A stretch of 64,000 bases of DNA from Halochromatium glycolicum (GTDB lineage: Bacteria > Pseudomonadota > Gammaproteobacteria > Chromatiales > Chromatiaceae), in contig NZ_NRSJ01000024.1 in NCBI RefSeq assembly GCF_016584085.1, forward strand, positions 1 through 64,000, in the 5' to 3' direction. This document shows, one piece after another, positions 1 through 8,479 of the stretch (positions are counted from its first letter, which is position 1; every line of letters starts with the position of its first letter). The notes below the pieces were generated by a model that had not been told where the DNA came from, did not search any database, and worked only from the letters and a program-made list of their open reading frames with translations. The translations under genes were made by a program, and so were the position numbers.

Positions 1-1305
1 GACCCCCCAGCGCCGGAAACCCCCTCGCCGACCGAGGAGCTCAGGCGCATCGCCCCGACACCGAACACTCAATCGACCGCTGATGTCGTCGGCACGGCCT
101 GTCCGCAAGTGGTGGGCTCGGGCACTCAGTTCAGCGAAGACTGCACCAACTTATTACAGGCAGCCGGTTCGGGCGATGCGACTTTGCAGCGGGAGACCGC
201 CACGGCGCTGGATGCCGTGACAGCCAATCAGGCGACCGTGCCGCTGTCCTCCTCCCGCTCCAGCCTCAGCACGCAGATGCAGAACCTTGGGTCGCGCCTA
301 TCGGCGCTGCGCAGCGGTGCCGTGGGCCTGTCCGTTGGCGGGCTGACGAGCGCGAGCTTGTCTGAGCAGCCCCTTGGCTACAGCGGCGGCGCCGCGAGCG
401 CGGACGATGGCGGACCGGTGATTCTCGGCGATGAGCGCCTCGGTGTGTTCTTCAACGGCACCTACAATCGGGGCGACCGCGATCCCTCCGCAAACGAGGA
501 TGGCTTCGATTTTGACAGCTGGGGCTTTACGGCGGGCGTTGACTACCGCGTGATGGACGGCGCTGCGGTCGGGCTGGCACTCGGCTACAGCGAGAATGAT
601 ACCGACATCGATAACAATGGCGGCCGCCTGGACACCGATACCTTCAGTACCAGCCTCTATGCGACCTATTTCCCCGACGAGCATCTCTATCTGGATGGGA
701 TGCTGACCTACAGCAGCAACGATTACGATCAGAAGCGCAACATCCACTACACCCTTGGTGGCACGCCAGTCCGGCAGACCGCGTCTGCAGACTACGACGG
801 CTCGCAGTGGTCGGCGGCGGTCGGCGGCGGTTATCAGCTTTCCAACGGGCCTTGGAGCTATGGTCCGACGGCGCGCCTGGAGTACATCAGTGCGTCGGTC
901 GATGGCTACACCGAGAAGATGTCGAATCCGTCAGCGCCCGGCGGCGGCTGGGCGACACGGCTGGACGATCTCGATCAGGAGTCGTTCACCTCGTCGCTGG
1001 GCTTTCAGGTGGGCCGGGCGATGAGCATGGAGTGGGGGGTCCTCTCGCCGCAGCTCAATCTGAACTGGGTGCATGAGTTCCGGGATGATGCGCTGTCGAT
1101 CAATGGCAGCTTTGTCGCGGACCCGAATCGCAATCGCTTTGGCATCGAGGGCGATCGGCCCGATACTGACTATTTCAATGGCCAGCTCGCCCTCAGCGCG
1201 CAACTGCCCGGCGGAACGAGCGCCTATGTCTACTACAGCAAGATCTTCGGCTACCGGGATCTGGACGTGGACTCGGTCGGGGCCGGTGTCCGGCTCGCCT
1301 TCTGA
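1..1305 (+). CDS. Autotransporter beta-barrel protein, C-terminal part (5' end outside window)
   Basis: The frame is open from base 1, so the gene begins upstream and the GTG at 109 is only an internal in-frame codon. About 434 residues are visible. The first ~120 are low-complexity and Ser/Thr/Ala rich, with a cysteine pair (TACPQ and EDCTN) often seen just before such domains. From about base 420 the protein alternates Gly/Tyr/Asp-rich strands (GVFFNGTYNRGDRD, GVDYRVMDGAAVGLALGYSEND, YLDGMLTYSSNDYD), the pattern of the 12-strand autotransporter barrel. It ends in GVRLAF; a C-terminal aromatic residue is the usual BAM-recognition end for outer-membrane barrels. This part would sit in the outer membrane and secrete or anchor the missing N-terminal passenger, whose function cannot be judged. 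Confidence 0.85.
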   Translation, partial: DPPAPETPSPTEELRRIAPTPNTQSTADVVGTACPQVVGSGTQFSEDCTNLLQAAGSGDATLQRETATALDAVTANQATVPLSSSRSSLSTQMQNLGSRLSALRSGAVGLSVGGLTSASLSEQPLGYSGGAASADDGGPVILGDERLGVFFNGTYNRGDRDPSANEDGFDFDSWGFTAGVDYRVMDGAAVGLALGYSENDTDIDNNGGRLDTDTFSTSLYATYFPDEHLYLDGMLTYSSNDYDQKRNIHYTLGGTPVRQTASADYDGSQWSAAVGGGYQLSNGPWSYGPTARLEYISASVDGYTEKMSNPSAPGGGWATRLDDLDQESFTSSLGFQVGRAMSMEWGVLSPQLNLNWVHEFRDDALSINGSFVADPNRNRFGIEGDRPDTDYFNGQLALSAQLPGGTSAYVYYSKIFGYRDLDVDSVGAGVRLAF

Positions 1306-1313
1306 GGGTGCGC

Positions 1314-1341
1314 CGGCGGCGAGTCCAAGGGCTCGTCGCCG
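1314..1341. terminator. GC-rich hairpin after the autotransporter gene
   Basis: CGGCGGCGAG (1314-1323) pairs with CTCGTCGCCG (1332-1341) with one G-U pair and an 8-nt loop, starting 9 nt after the stop. There is no T-run, so it is a weak terminator or an mRNA-stabilising stem between two convergent genes. Confidence 0.3.
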
Positions 1342-1437
1342 CATGCGTCGTCGCCAGGCTCAGGCGCCTGGCGATAGACCGTAAAACAACCGCTGTGGTC
1401 GTCTCATTCGCCGGGGTGGCGGGCCACCATGAGACCG

Positions 1438-2412
1438 TTAGGGGGCGAGCATCGAGAGACGGCTTTCGGTGCTTTCCAGGGACCGTTTTTGCTCTCGGAG
1501 CGTGAGCTCGAGTTTGCCCATTTGGGCCGATTTCTTGTTGGTCCTCGGTCCGTCACTCCCCTCCCCGCGCGCTTCAGCCTCGCGAACCCGCTCTACGGCG
1601 CGGATCTGCTTTTCGATTTGCTCGGCCTCGCTCGCGGCTTCGCGGCGGAGACTGGTGGCCAAGCGCTCGAGCTCCTCGCGGTCGGCGGCAGCTGCCGCTG
1701 TCGAGGGTGCGGACGCAGCGGCAGGCGCCGCACTGGCCTGCGCATCTTCGAGCTGGGCGCGCAGCGAGGCGGCGACCTGGTTGCGGAGTGCCAGCTCGCG
1801 GCGGAACGCCGCGCGCTCGGCGTTGAGCTGGGATTCGAACATCAGGTTGTCATCAGCAATGCCGGTGGCCTTCCGATACCAGTTCAGCGCGGTCGCTTGG
1901 TCCTGATCCAAGCCGAGGCCACGCTCATAGAGCGACCCGAGGCTGGCCTGAGCAGGCCGATGACCGCTTTGGGCAGCCTTACGGTACCAGCTGGCCGCGG
2001 CCGCATAGTCCGGTTCCGGCAGACCCAGCCCTTTCTCGTAGATCTCTCCGACATAGGTCTGCGCAACCGGATCGCCGGCACGCGCTTCGGGGAGCAACGC
2101 TTGCAGTGCGCTGCGGTAGTCAGAGCGGTCGTAGAGGATGAATTCACCGCCGCGGATGCCGCAATCCGACTTGGTGGTCTTGATGTAGCGGCGCGGGGCC
2201 AGGTAGGTCATCTTGGTGCCGAGCTGGCGGACCTGGCTGGGAAGCAGGCAGTCGACAAGCATGAGGTCGTCGAGGCTGGCGTTGGCGCTGTTGCTCGCCA
2301 TAGCCGGCAATGCGCTGGAGGGCGCCGGATTGGAGACGCAGCCGACGAGACCCGTCAATAAGAGTGAGCTGAGGGCAACCGGCAAGCCGATTGGGTGCTG
2401 TTTGGATCGCAT
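1438..2412 (-). CDS. Sel1-repeat lipoprotein with C-terminal coiled coil
   Basis: The 324-residue protein starts with a lipoprotein signal (charged start, hydrophobic stretch, lipobox LVGC with Cys at about 25). Residues ~115-185 hold Sel1-like TPR repeats (AQTYVGEIYEKGLGL, AQASLGSLYERGLGL, each followed by A..WYRKA). After ~190 it is Ala/Glu/Arg-rich and likely coiled coil to the end. It is probably anchored in the outer or inner membrane facing the periplasm and used for protein contacts. It is convergent with the autotransporter gene and divergent from the hydrolase gene at 2530. A role with the adjacent T6SS is possible only from position. It does not look like TssJ, which is much shorter and beta-rich. 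Confidence 0.75.
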   Translation of the reverse strand: MRSKQHPIGLPVALSSLLLTGLVGCVSNPAPSSALPAMASNSANASLDDLMLVDCLLPSQVRQLGTKMTYLAPRRYIKTTKSDCGIRGGEFILYDRSDYRSALQALLPEARAGDPVAQTYVGEIYEKGLGLPEPDYAAAASWYRKAAQSGHRPAQASLGSLYERGLGLDQDQATALNWYRKATGIADDNLMFESQLNAERAAFRRELALRNQVAASLRAQLEDAQASAAPAAASAPSTAAAAADREELERLATSLRREAASEAEQIEKQIRAVERVREAEARGEGSDGPRTNKKSAQMGKLELTLREQKRSLESTESRLSMLAP

Positions 2413-2460
2413 GACTGTTCATCTCCGAAAAGGGTTCAATATGGCCCAGAGTATAATCCG

Positions 2461-2510
2461 AGAAACGGCAGTGGACCGCTTCCCCGTCGACGCAACCGTT
2501 TGAGTGAACT
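2461..2510 (+). repeat. Dispersed ~50-bp repeat, copy 1
   Basis: Starts agaaacggcagtggaccgct and ends in accgtttgag...aactgg. A close relative lies at 36721-36770 in the same orientation, with a shorter version at 61621-61660. It lies in the space between two divergent lipoprotein genes. Confidence 0.6.
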
Positions 2511-2529
2511 GGTGCCGGGCACTAGGATA

Positions 2530-3402
2530 ATGAGGCGTTGTCACGGGGGAAATGTTGATTGTGCCTGGGGACGGCTGCTGAAGCGCGCGCCTGCGCTGGT
2601 CATTGGCCTGGTATTGGCCGGCTGCGCCGCGGTGCCGGATCGCTTCGAAGGTCGCTCGGAGGGTCGCTTCGAGGCGCGTGCGCAGGCGCTTGGGCTGGCG
2701 CCAGGCTGGATCGATGCCGGGGGCTACCGCCTGAGGCTTTTCCGCAACCGGACGATCAGCCCTGGCGTGCGGCTTTATCTCTATCTGGACGGTGATGGCC
2801 TGCCCTGGCTGACACGGACCAAGGTGGCTGCCGACCCTACCCCGCACAATCCGCTGGTGCTGGAGCTGCTCGCACAAGGGCCGGCGCCGGCGCTGTACCT
2901 GGGACGCCCCTGTTATCACGGCGAGCAGGACGCTGCGGGTTGCAGCCCTTGGCTTTGGACGGCCGGGCGCTATTCGGAGCCGGTGATTGCCGCGATGGCG
3001 GCTGCGCTTGAGAGGCTGATCGCAACGGAATCGATCGCGCAGGTCACGGTCATCGGCTATAGCGGCGGTGGGGTCATTGGCTGGCATCTGGCACAACGGG
3101 TCCCCGAGGTGGATCAGCTGGTCACGCTTGCCGCGAACCTGGACCTGCAGGCCTGGTCGCTGCGGCATCGCTACTCCCCGCTGATAGGCTCATTGGACCC
3201 GGCCACGGGAGCGCCGATGCGCTCTGGTGTGCAGCAGCTGCATCTGTTCGGGCGCCAGGATCGCAATACCCCGGCCGCATTGACCGCGGCAATGCAGGCG
3301 CGCTTTGGCCCGGCCTTTCGACGCCAGCTCGTGGAGGCCGGCCATGCGGAGGGCTGGCTCGAGCACTGGCCCGCGCTGTTGAATGCCCTCGACCCCTCTT
3401 GA
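2530..3402 (+). CDS. Alpha/beta-hydrolase-like lipoprotein
   Basis: The ATG at 2530 gives 290 residues. The longer open frame from 2395 has no secretion-like N-terminus and would cover the repeat at 2461, so I reject it. The chosen start yields MRRCHGG... then a hydrophobic segment and lipobox VLAGC (Cys near 32). GYSGGG around residue 180 (bases ~3055-3070) is a nucleophile elbow (G-x-S-x-G), and HAEGWLEHW near the C-terminus could supply the catalytic His. Length and layout fit a small membrane-anchored esterase or lipase-like hydrolase; the substrate is unknown. The gene converges on ppkA with a 15-nt gap. It may be a passenger of the T6SS locus or unrelated. Confidence 0.7.
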   Translation: MRRCHGGNVDCAWGRLLKRAPALVIGLVLAGCAAVPDRFEGRSEGRFEARAQALGLAPGWIDAGGYRLRLFRNRTISPGVRLYLYLDGDGLPWLTRTKVAADPTPHNPLVLELLAQGPAPALYLGRPCYHGEQDAAGCSPWLWTAGRYSEPVIAAMAAALERLIATESIAQVTVIGYSGGGVIGWHLAQRVPEVDQLVTLAANLDLQAWSLRHRYSPLIGSLDPATGAPMRSGVQQLHLFGRQDRNTPAALTAAMQARFGPAFRRQLVEAGHAEGWLEHWPALLNALDPS

Positions 3403-3420
3403 ATGCCTGCGACCCCTTCA
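3381..3420. repeat. Two imperfect tandem 20-bp units over the stop codon
   Basis: gaatgccctcgacccctctt (3381-3400) is followed by gaatgcctgcgaccccttca (3401-3420), 15 of 20 bases identical. The TGA stop of the hydrolase lies at the junction. It looks like a small local duplication. Confidence 0.5.
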
Positions 3421-6400
3421 GTCGCCCGGCGGCTCTTTGAGAACGCGGAAGCCCACAAAGCTGTAGCGGGACTCCGGATAGTTACGGTTGCGATGGGTCG
3501 AGCGCAGGACCTTCGGGCCACTGTTCCAGGCACCGCCGCGCAGACTGATGGGATCAGTCGATGACGCCGGTGCGCAGACGGCTTCGGCACCGGTGTATTC
3601 GGGGGCATAGGCGGAACAGGTCCATTCCGACAGGTTGCCGAGGATGTCGTGCAGCCCCCAGGGATTCGGGCGATAGGCGCCGATCGGCGCGGCCCATTCG
3701 TAGCCATCATCGCACGGGAAGCCACCGCTCCAATCGTGCCCGGTATCGGCGACATTGGCATAGTCGCAGGCGGTGGCATCGGCGGCATCGCCCCAGAAAC
3801 GGGCGCTGCTCGTGCCGGCGCGCGCGGCATATTCCCATTCCGCTTCGGTGGGTAAACGATAACGTTGGCCGGTGCGTTCGCTGAGCCACTGGATATAGGC
3901 CAGGGCGTCGTTGCGACTGACGCAGCTGACGGGCTTGTCGCCGCGAGGCGCTTGGTATTTGTTGGGCTTGCGCCAAGTTGCCCAAGGGTGATAAGCCCAG
4001 GTCTCTCCCGAGCTCTCGAGGTCGAGCGTGTAGCAACCCTTGACCCCGCCGGTGCCGCGCTCGGCATCGGTGCGGTAGCCGGTTGCTGCAACGAAACGCT
4101 CGAAGGCCGCGGTTGAGGTTTCTCTGACCGCAAGCTCAAAGGGCTCGACGCAGATGCGGGCTGGCCCCTCGTCCGCCTCGCCGTCGATGCTGCCGATCTG
4201 GAAACATCCGGCGGCGATGGCGGCGGTTCTCGGGATCAGCAGAAGCTGCTGCGTCAGCGCGGCCCGCATGGCGACAAGCTCGGAGGCCGGGAGCTTGAGG
4301 GCTTCGAGTGCCGTGAGGGCGCGGGCCGCGGTTTCGCTGTCGCCCTGCTGCAGGCGCTGCTCGAAACGCTCCGTCAACCGGGTGCGGATGCTGTCCAGCC
4401 GGTTCTGTGCGCGCGCATTCGAGGCGTCGGCGGCGAGGAGTTGTTGATAGCAGCGCCCTGCGCGGCTCAGTGCCTCAACGTCGGTGCTGGCCTCGACGGG
4501 CTCGGCAACCATTGCCGCGCAGTCACGCAGCTGCTGCTCGCGCGCGGCCCGAGCCTGCCGTTCCTCGCTGATCAAGCCGCGCAGGGTTTGCAGGCTGCCA
4601 TGCTCGGGCGCAAGGGCGAGCCCTTGCTCGGTGAGTGCAAGGGCCGCGTCGAGATTGTCGTCCCGGTAAAGGGCTGAGGCCTGGCGTAGCAGCTCTTGGA
4701 CCTGCTCGGACTTGACCTGTTTTTGGGCGGCAATGAGCTCGCCCCTGAGGGCCGAGAGGCGCGAGCTCTCAGGATCGCGCTCGAGGGCCTGCTCGACCCT
4801 CTCGAGCCCCTGCTCGACCTCGCCGGCGGCAAGCAACGCGCGAATCTGCTCGACGGCTTGCTGGATGCGCGCCTGAGAGGCCACCTCGGCTTGAATGATC
4901 TCGCGGAAGGTGAACAGCCCGAGGTTGTCCGGTTGTAGCCCGAGCCCGCGGTCGGCCAGCTCCAGGGCTTCCTGCAGGCGGCGCTCGGCCAGCGCCTGCC
5001 GCGCTTGCTCGAAGAGCTCGTTGACGGTCGCCTGGCGCTGCGCCTCAAGCATCCGCTGCTCGGCGGCGCGGATCTCGGGATTCTCCGGGGCGAGCTCCAA
5101 CGCCTCTTCGATCTTGGCCAGGGCGTCTTGATAACGCCCGTCGCGCGCAGCGGCCTCGGCGGCTTCGGCTAACGCGCGGGCCTCGCGCAACAACTGCTCC
5201 GTGACGGTGTCTTTGAGATCGCTGAGTTCGGCATGCCCTGGGGCCTTGGCGAGCCCCTCGTCGATGAGCGCGAGCGCGCGCAGCGGCAGATCATCCGCGA
5301 GCAGTCCCTTGGCCTGGTCGACGAGCTCAACAAGCGTCTTCTCCTTGGCCAGCGCGGCCTCGATGCGCCCTGCCAGCGCCTGGACGTCGGGGTCGTCTGG
5401 ACGCAACTCGAGCGCGTCTTGGATGAGGCGCATCGCCTCGCTCAGGTTGCCCTGGGTCAATGCCTGCTCGGCCTGTTGCGTTAGCGTCTTGGCGCGTTCG
5501 GTCCTCTGCGCTTGGCGACGCTGCTCGAGCTGGTCGCGCAGCGCGATCAGGCGCGGCTGATCGGGCACCTGCTCGAGGCCAGCGGCAATCTGCTGCTCGG
5601 CTTCATCGAGCGCCCCGGCCTCGAGCGCGCGCTGGGCTTCGCGCTGGTGACGCCGGGCCTCGAGCTCGGCTTGGCTGCGCGTTTTCAGCGCCTGGAGCCT
5701 GGCATCGTCTGGGAATTGGGTGAGGGCCAACTGGAGCACCTGGAGGCTTTCGCGAAACTGGCCTTCAAGCAAGTGCTCGGAGGCGAGCCGCTCGTAGTTC
5801 TCTGCGGCCTCGGCGCGCGTGCCGCTCACTGGCGGGAGGTCCAGCGCAAGGGGCCTGTCGGCGTCTTGCGTGCCGAGGAGATACCAACCGGCCGCGGCAG
5901 CCAGCCCGAGCGCAACCGCGGCGATCGCCAGGATCGGCAGTGGCGAGCGGCGCCGTTCGGGGCGCTTGGCGGAGGGCTCATCCGCGCGAGAGCCGGCCGG
6001 CTGCGCGGGCTGTTTGCGGTTGTTGACCAGGCGGGTTGCATCATCACGCGAGCCGGTGTCGATGGCGCCGCCCGAGCCGATGTGATCCAGGGCAGTGATG
6101 AGCTCTTGCGCGCTGCCGAAACGCTCTTCTGGGCGCTTGGCGAGGAGCCTTTCGAGGATTGGCTGATAACGATGGAGCGATCCGTGAAGCACCGGAAGGG
6201 GGGCCGTGCAATGCTTCATCGCCAGGCTGATGACATCGTCGGCCTGGTAGGGCAGCTCTTTGGTGAGCATTTCGTAGAAGGCGACACCAAGGCTGTAGAG
6301 ATCGGAGCGGGCGTCGACCGGCTTACTCTGGCTTTGCTCCGGGCTCATATAGCGCGGGCTGCCGATGATCATCCCGAAGTTGGTCACCTGGGTGGCGTCG

Positions 6401-6867
6401 CCACCGGCTCCCGCGGCGCGGGCAATCCCGAAGTCGGTCAGCACCGGTGTGCCGTCGGCACGGAACAGGACGTTCTGAGGCTTGATGTCGCGGTGGATGA
6501 CGCCGTGATCATGCGCAATGGCTAGGGCTTCAGCGATGCCGCGCGTGATCTCGAGGGCACGTTCGACGGACATGCCCTTGAGGATGGCGTCAGAAAGCGT
6601 GCCGTTCGGCAGGTACTCCATCGAGAAGTAGTGATACCCCTCGACGATGTCGAAATCGTAGATGGTGACGATCTTCGGGTGCTGCAGCTGCGCGATGATC
6701 CGCCCTTCTTTGATGAATCGGGCGGTGAAATCATCGCTGCTGTTCGGCAGCGGCTGCATGACCTTGAGGGCGACCTTGCGCCCCAGACGGTCCTGCTTCG
6801 CGAGATAGACCGTGGCCATGCCGCCACGGCCGAGCTCGCGAATGATCGTGTAGCCGGGGATTTCCAT
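3418..6867 (-). CDS. ppkA: T6SS Ser/Thr protein kinase PpkA with TPR and FGE-like periplasmic domain
   Basis: The 1149-residue protein begins with a Hanks-type kinase: Gly loop ELGRGGMATVY (11-21), Lys35, HRDIKPQN with Asp127, DFG at 145-147 and a SPRYMSPEQ activation segment. All catalytic residues are present, so the kinase should be active. A basic linker leads to one membrane helix (about 313-333). The outside part has TPR-like or coiled-coil helices rich in Glu/Ala/Leu (about 350-870), then a formylglycine-generating-enzyme (FGE)/sulfatase-modifying fold to the end (LPTEAEWEYAARAG, WGLHDILGNLSEWT, VGFRVL). The two FGE catalytic cysteines are absent (GGAWNSGPKVL instead of a C-x4-C pattern), so this domain should bind rather than modify. 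It lies downstream of tagH-tssK-tssL-tssM-tagF-pppA. PpkA phosphorylates Fha or TssL to switch on T6SS assembly. Confidence 0.93.
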   Translation of the reverse strand: MEIPGYTIIRELGRGGMATVYLAKQDRLGRKVALKVMQPLPNSSDDFTARFIKEGRIIAQLQHPKIVTIYDFDIVEGYHYFSMEYLPNGTLSDAILKGMSVERALEITRGIAEALAIAHDHGVIHRDIKPQNVLFRADGTPVLTDFGIARAAGAGGDATQVTNFGMIIGSPRYMSPEQSQSKPVDARSDLYSLGVAFYEMLTKELPYQADDVISLAMKHCTAPLPVLHGSLHRYQPILERLLAKRPEERFGSAQELITALDHIGSGGAIDTGSRDDATRLVNNRKQPAQPAGSRADEPSAKRPERRRSPLPILAIAAVALGLAAAAGWYLLGTQDADRPLALDLPPVSGTRAEAAENYERLASEHLLEGQFRESLQVLQLALTQFPDDARLQALKTRSQAELEARRHQREAQRALEAGALDEAEQQIAAGLEQVPDQPRLIALRDQLEQRRQAQRTERAKTLTQQAEQALTQGNLSEAMRLIQDALELRPDDPDVQALAGRIEAALAKEKTLVELVDQAKGLLADDLPLRALALIDEGLAKAPGHAELSDLKDTVTEQLLREARALAEAAEAAARDGRYQDALAKIEEALELAPENPEIRAAEQRMLEAQRQATVNELFEQARQALAERRLQEALELADRGLGLQPDNLGLFTFREIIQAEVASQARIQQAVEQIRALLAAGEVEQGLERVEQALERDPESSRLSALRGELIAAQKQVKSEQVQELLRQASALYRDDNLDAALALTEQGLALAPEHGSLQTLRGLISEERQARAAREQQLRDCAAMVAEPVEASTDVEALSRAGRCYQQLLAADASNARAQNRLDSIRTRLTERFEQRLQQGDSETAARALTALEALKLPASELVAMRAALTQQLLLIPRTAAIAAGCFQIGSIDGEADEGPARICVEPFELAVRETSTAAFERFVAATGYRTDAERGTGGVKGCYTLDLESSGETWAYHPWATWRKPNKYQAPRGDKPVSCVSRNDALAYIQWLSERTGQRYRLPTEAEWEYAARAGTSSARFWGDAADATACDYANVADTGHDWSGGFPCDDGYEWAAPIGAYRPNPWGLHDILGNLSEWTCSAYAPEYTGAEAVCAPASSTDPISLRGGAWNSGPKVLRSTHRNRNYPESRYSFVGFRVLKEPPGD

Positions 6868-6961
6868 TATCGAGCCACGACGGTTTCAGCACCTGGTGGG
6901 ATTGCCCAGGCGATGGCGGCGTCCTTCATCGGTATGATTGGCTTGAATGGGATCGCGGTCG

Positions 6962-7738
6962 CTAGTCGACGCGCATCCAGCGTGGCGCCGTCGTCTCGTC
7001 GACGACGCGCCGCGCGTCGACGACGACGAGGGCGATGTTGTCGCCGCAGGCTCGGCTCAAGGCGAGCTGGAGCAGTTGCTCGCAGTTTTCACGGCAATCG
7101 CCGGTCGCCAAGATAGCGGCGATTTCATGCTCTTCGAGCTCTTTGGTGATGCCATCAGTGCAGAGCAGAAACTTGTCGCAATCGTAAAGATCGTAGACGA
7201 CGGCATCAAGCTCCAGGGTACGCGTCTGCCCGACTGCGCGCAGGATTACGTTTGCCTCGGGATGGTGCATTGCCTCTTGGGCACTGATGACGCCTTGTTC
7301 GACCAATTGCTCAACCTGGCTATGATCACGCGTTAGACGGGTTAGACGCCCGCCCCGGAAGCCATAGATGCGGCTGTCACCGGCCCACAGGCAGATGCAG
7401 CGGCTGCCTTCGGCGACCATCAGCGCGATGGTGCTCGCGATGAGCGTATCGCCGCCGAGGGCTTGGGCACGATCCACCAGCTCCTGATTGACGGCGATGA
7501 TGCGCTGACGCACGGCTTCCACCAGCGGCTCATGGGTTGGCGCAATGGCGATCTCGGCGATCGCGGATACCAGGGTTTGGCTCGCGGCCCCGCCCTGCTG
7601 ATGACCGCCGACCCCATCGGCCACAGCCCAAACGCCCTGGCGCGGCCGATCAACGAAGGCGTCTTGATTGACCGCGCGGACTCGGCCGGGGTGTGTTGTA
7701 CCTGCTGAGTGGAAGACGAAAGCGCTGGATTCTGTCAT
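6962..7738 (-). CDS. pppA: T6SS PP2C-family protein phosphatase PppA
   Basis: A 258-residue single-domain PPM/PP2C Ser/Thr phosphatase. The metal-binding acidic motifs are in order: NQDAF, VADGVGG, CTDGI and CGDNIALVVVD. It should be cytoplasmic and remove the phosphates placed by PpkA, turning the T6SS off. The ATG at 7738 (MTESSAF) is preferred over the TTG at 7762. It lies 33 nt after tagF and 94 nt before ppkA on the same strand, the usual kinase/phosphatase pairing of T6SS post-translational control. Confidence 0.92.
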   Translation of the reverse strand: MTESSAFVFHSAGTTHPGRVRAVNQDAFVDRPRQGVWAVADGVGGHQQGGAASQTLVSAIAEIAIAPTHEPLVEAVRQRIIAVNQELVDRAQALGGDTLIASTIALMVAEGSRCICLWAGDSRIYGFRGGRLTRLTRDHSQVEQLVEQGVISAQEAMHHPEANVILRAVGQTRTLELDAVVYDLYDCDKFLLCTDGITKELEEHEIAAILATGDCRENCEQLLQLALSRACGDNIALVVVDARRVVDETTAPRWMRVD

Positions 7739-7771
7739 CGCTGGCCCCGATTGGTCACGCAAGCAGCTGCG

Positions 7772-8479
7772 CTATGGCTGGATCGCTGGGCCGTCATCGG
7801 CGAGCAGGCGCCAGAAGTCGCTCTCGGCCGGGAGCCCTTGATAGAGGCGGGCCCCTGCGGCGACCCGATCTGAGCCGGCGCTCCACCAGAGCGACACCTG
7901 CGCGCCGAGCTGGCGCCGGGCGAGCAGGGCCGCCATCGTGCGCGCGATCAGGTCGCTATCCGGCCGCGCCGAGGTCTGGATGGCGAGGTGCGGGGGCGGC
8001 TCTTCGGCAGCGCTCGTCTCCGGTGCCGGGCTTGCCGATAGACTGGCCGGAACGGCGAGACGCTCGAGTAGGCTGTCGGCGTCGATGCCCTCGCCTTCCA
8101 GGGTCTCGAGCAGCGTCTGCTCGACTTCCTGCAGCCAGGGTTCAGCCGCTCGCGCGGCGCTGAAGACACTGGCGCCAGGCGGGGCCTCGGCGACCACCGT
8201 CAACGGAAAGTACCGGCCTACGCGGTCCACGCTCGGCATCATGGCGCCAACCCAGGCGCGGTCGCCAGCCACCCCCGCCGCGAGTGCGAAGCGCCAGATG
8301 GGGGCGCTTAGGTACGCGCTGAGCCAGGTCTCACCCAGCTGCTCACGACTGACCACCAAGCCCCGCTGCAGCCATGGGTCCCAGTGCTCGTACAGATCCC
8401 TCGGGAATCCGCGGCGGATAAAATCGCCGGCGGTGATGAGCTTGCCATAAAAGCCGTAACCTGGGGACGCGGGGTCCAT
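7772..8479 (-). CDS. tagF: T6SS-associated protein TagF
   Basis: The ATG at 8479 overlaps the tssM stop (TAATG), which signals translational coupling; the longer open frame upstream lies inside tssM and is ignored. The 235-residue product has the TagF N-terminal signature FYGKL...GDFIRRGFP and Trp-rich segments (ETWLSAYLSAPIWRFALAAG, RVGRYFPLTV). TagF proteins are cytoplasmic negative regulators that act beside the threonine phosphorylation pathway, in some species by sequestering Fha. Its place between tssM and pppA fits. Confidence 0.92.
   Translation of the reverse strand: MDPASPGYGFYGKLITAGDFIRRGFPRDLYEHWDPWLQRGLVVSREQLGETWLSAYLSAPIWRFALAAGVAGDRAWVGAMMPSVDRVGRYFPLTVVAEAPPGASVFSAARAAEPWLQEVEQTLLETLEGEGIDADSLLERLAVPASLSASPAPETSAAEEPPPHLAIQTSARPDSDLIARTMAALLARRQLGAQVSLWWSAGSDRVAAGARLYQGLPAESDFWRLLADDGPAIQP

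Noticed and set aside
298..747. Open frame of 149 residues opposite the autotransporter
   Set aside because: Antisense shadow of a GC-rich gene; Val/Ile/Ala-rich without any motif.
5512..6525. 337-residue open frame opposite ppkA
   Set aside because: Lies wholly inside the well-supported kinase gene; composition is that of a reverse-strand shadow.
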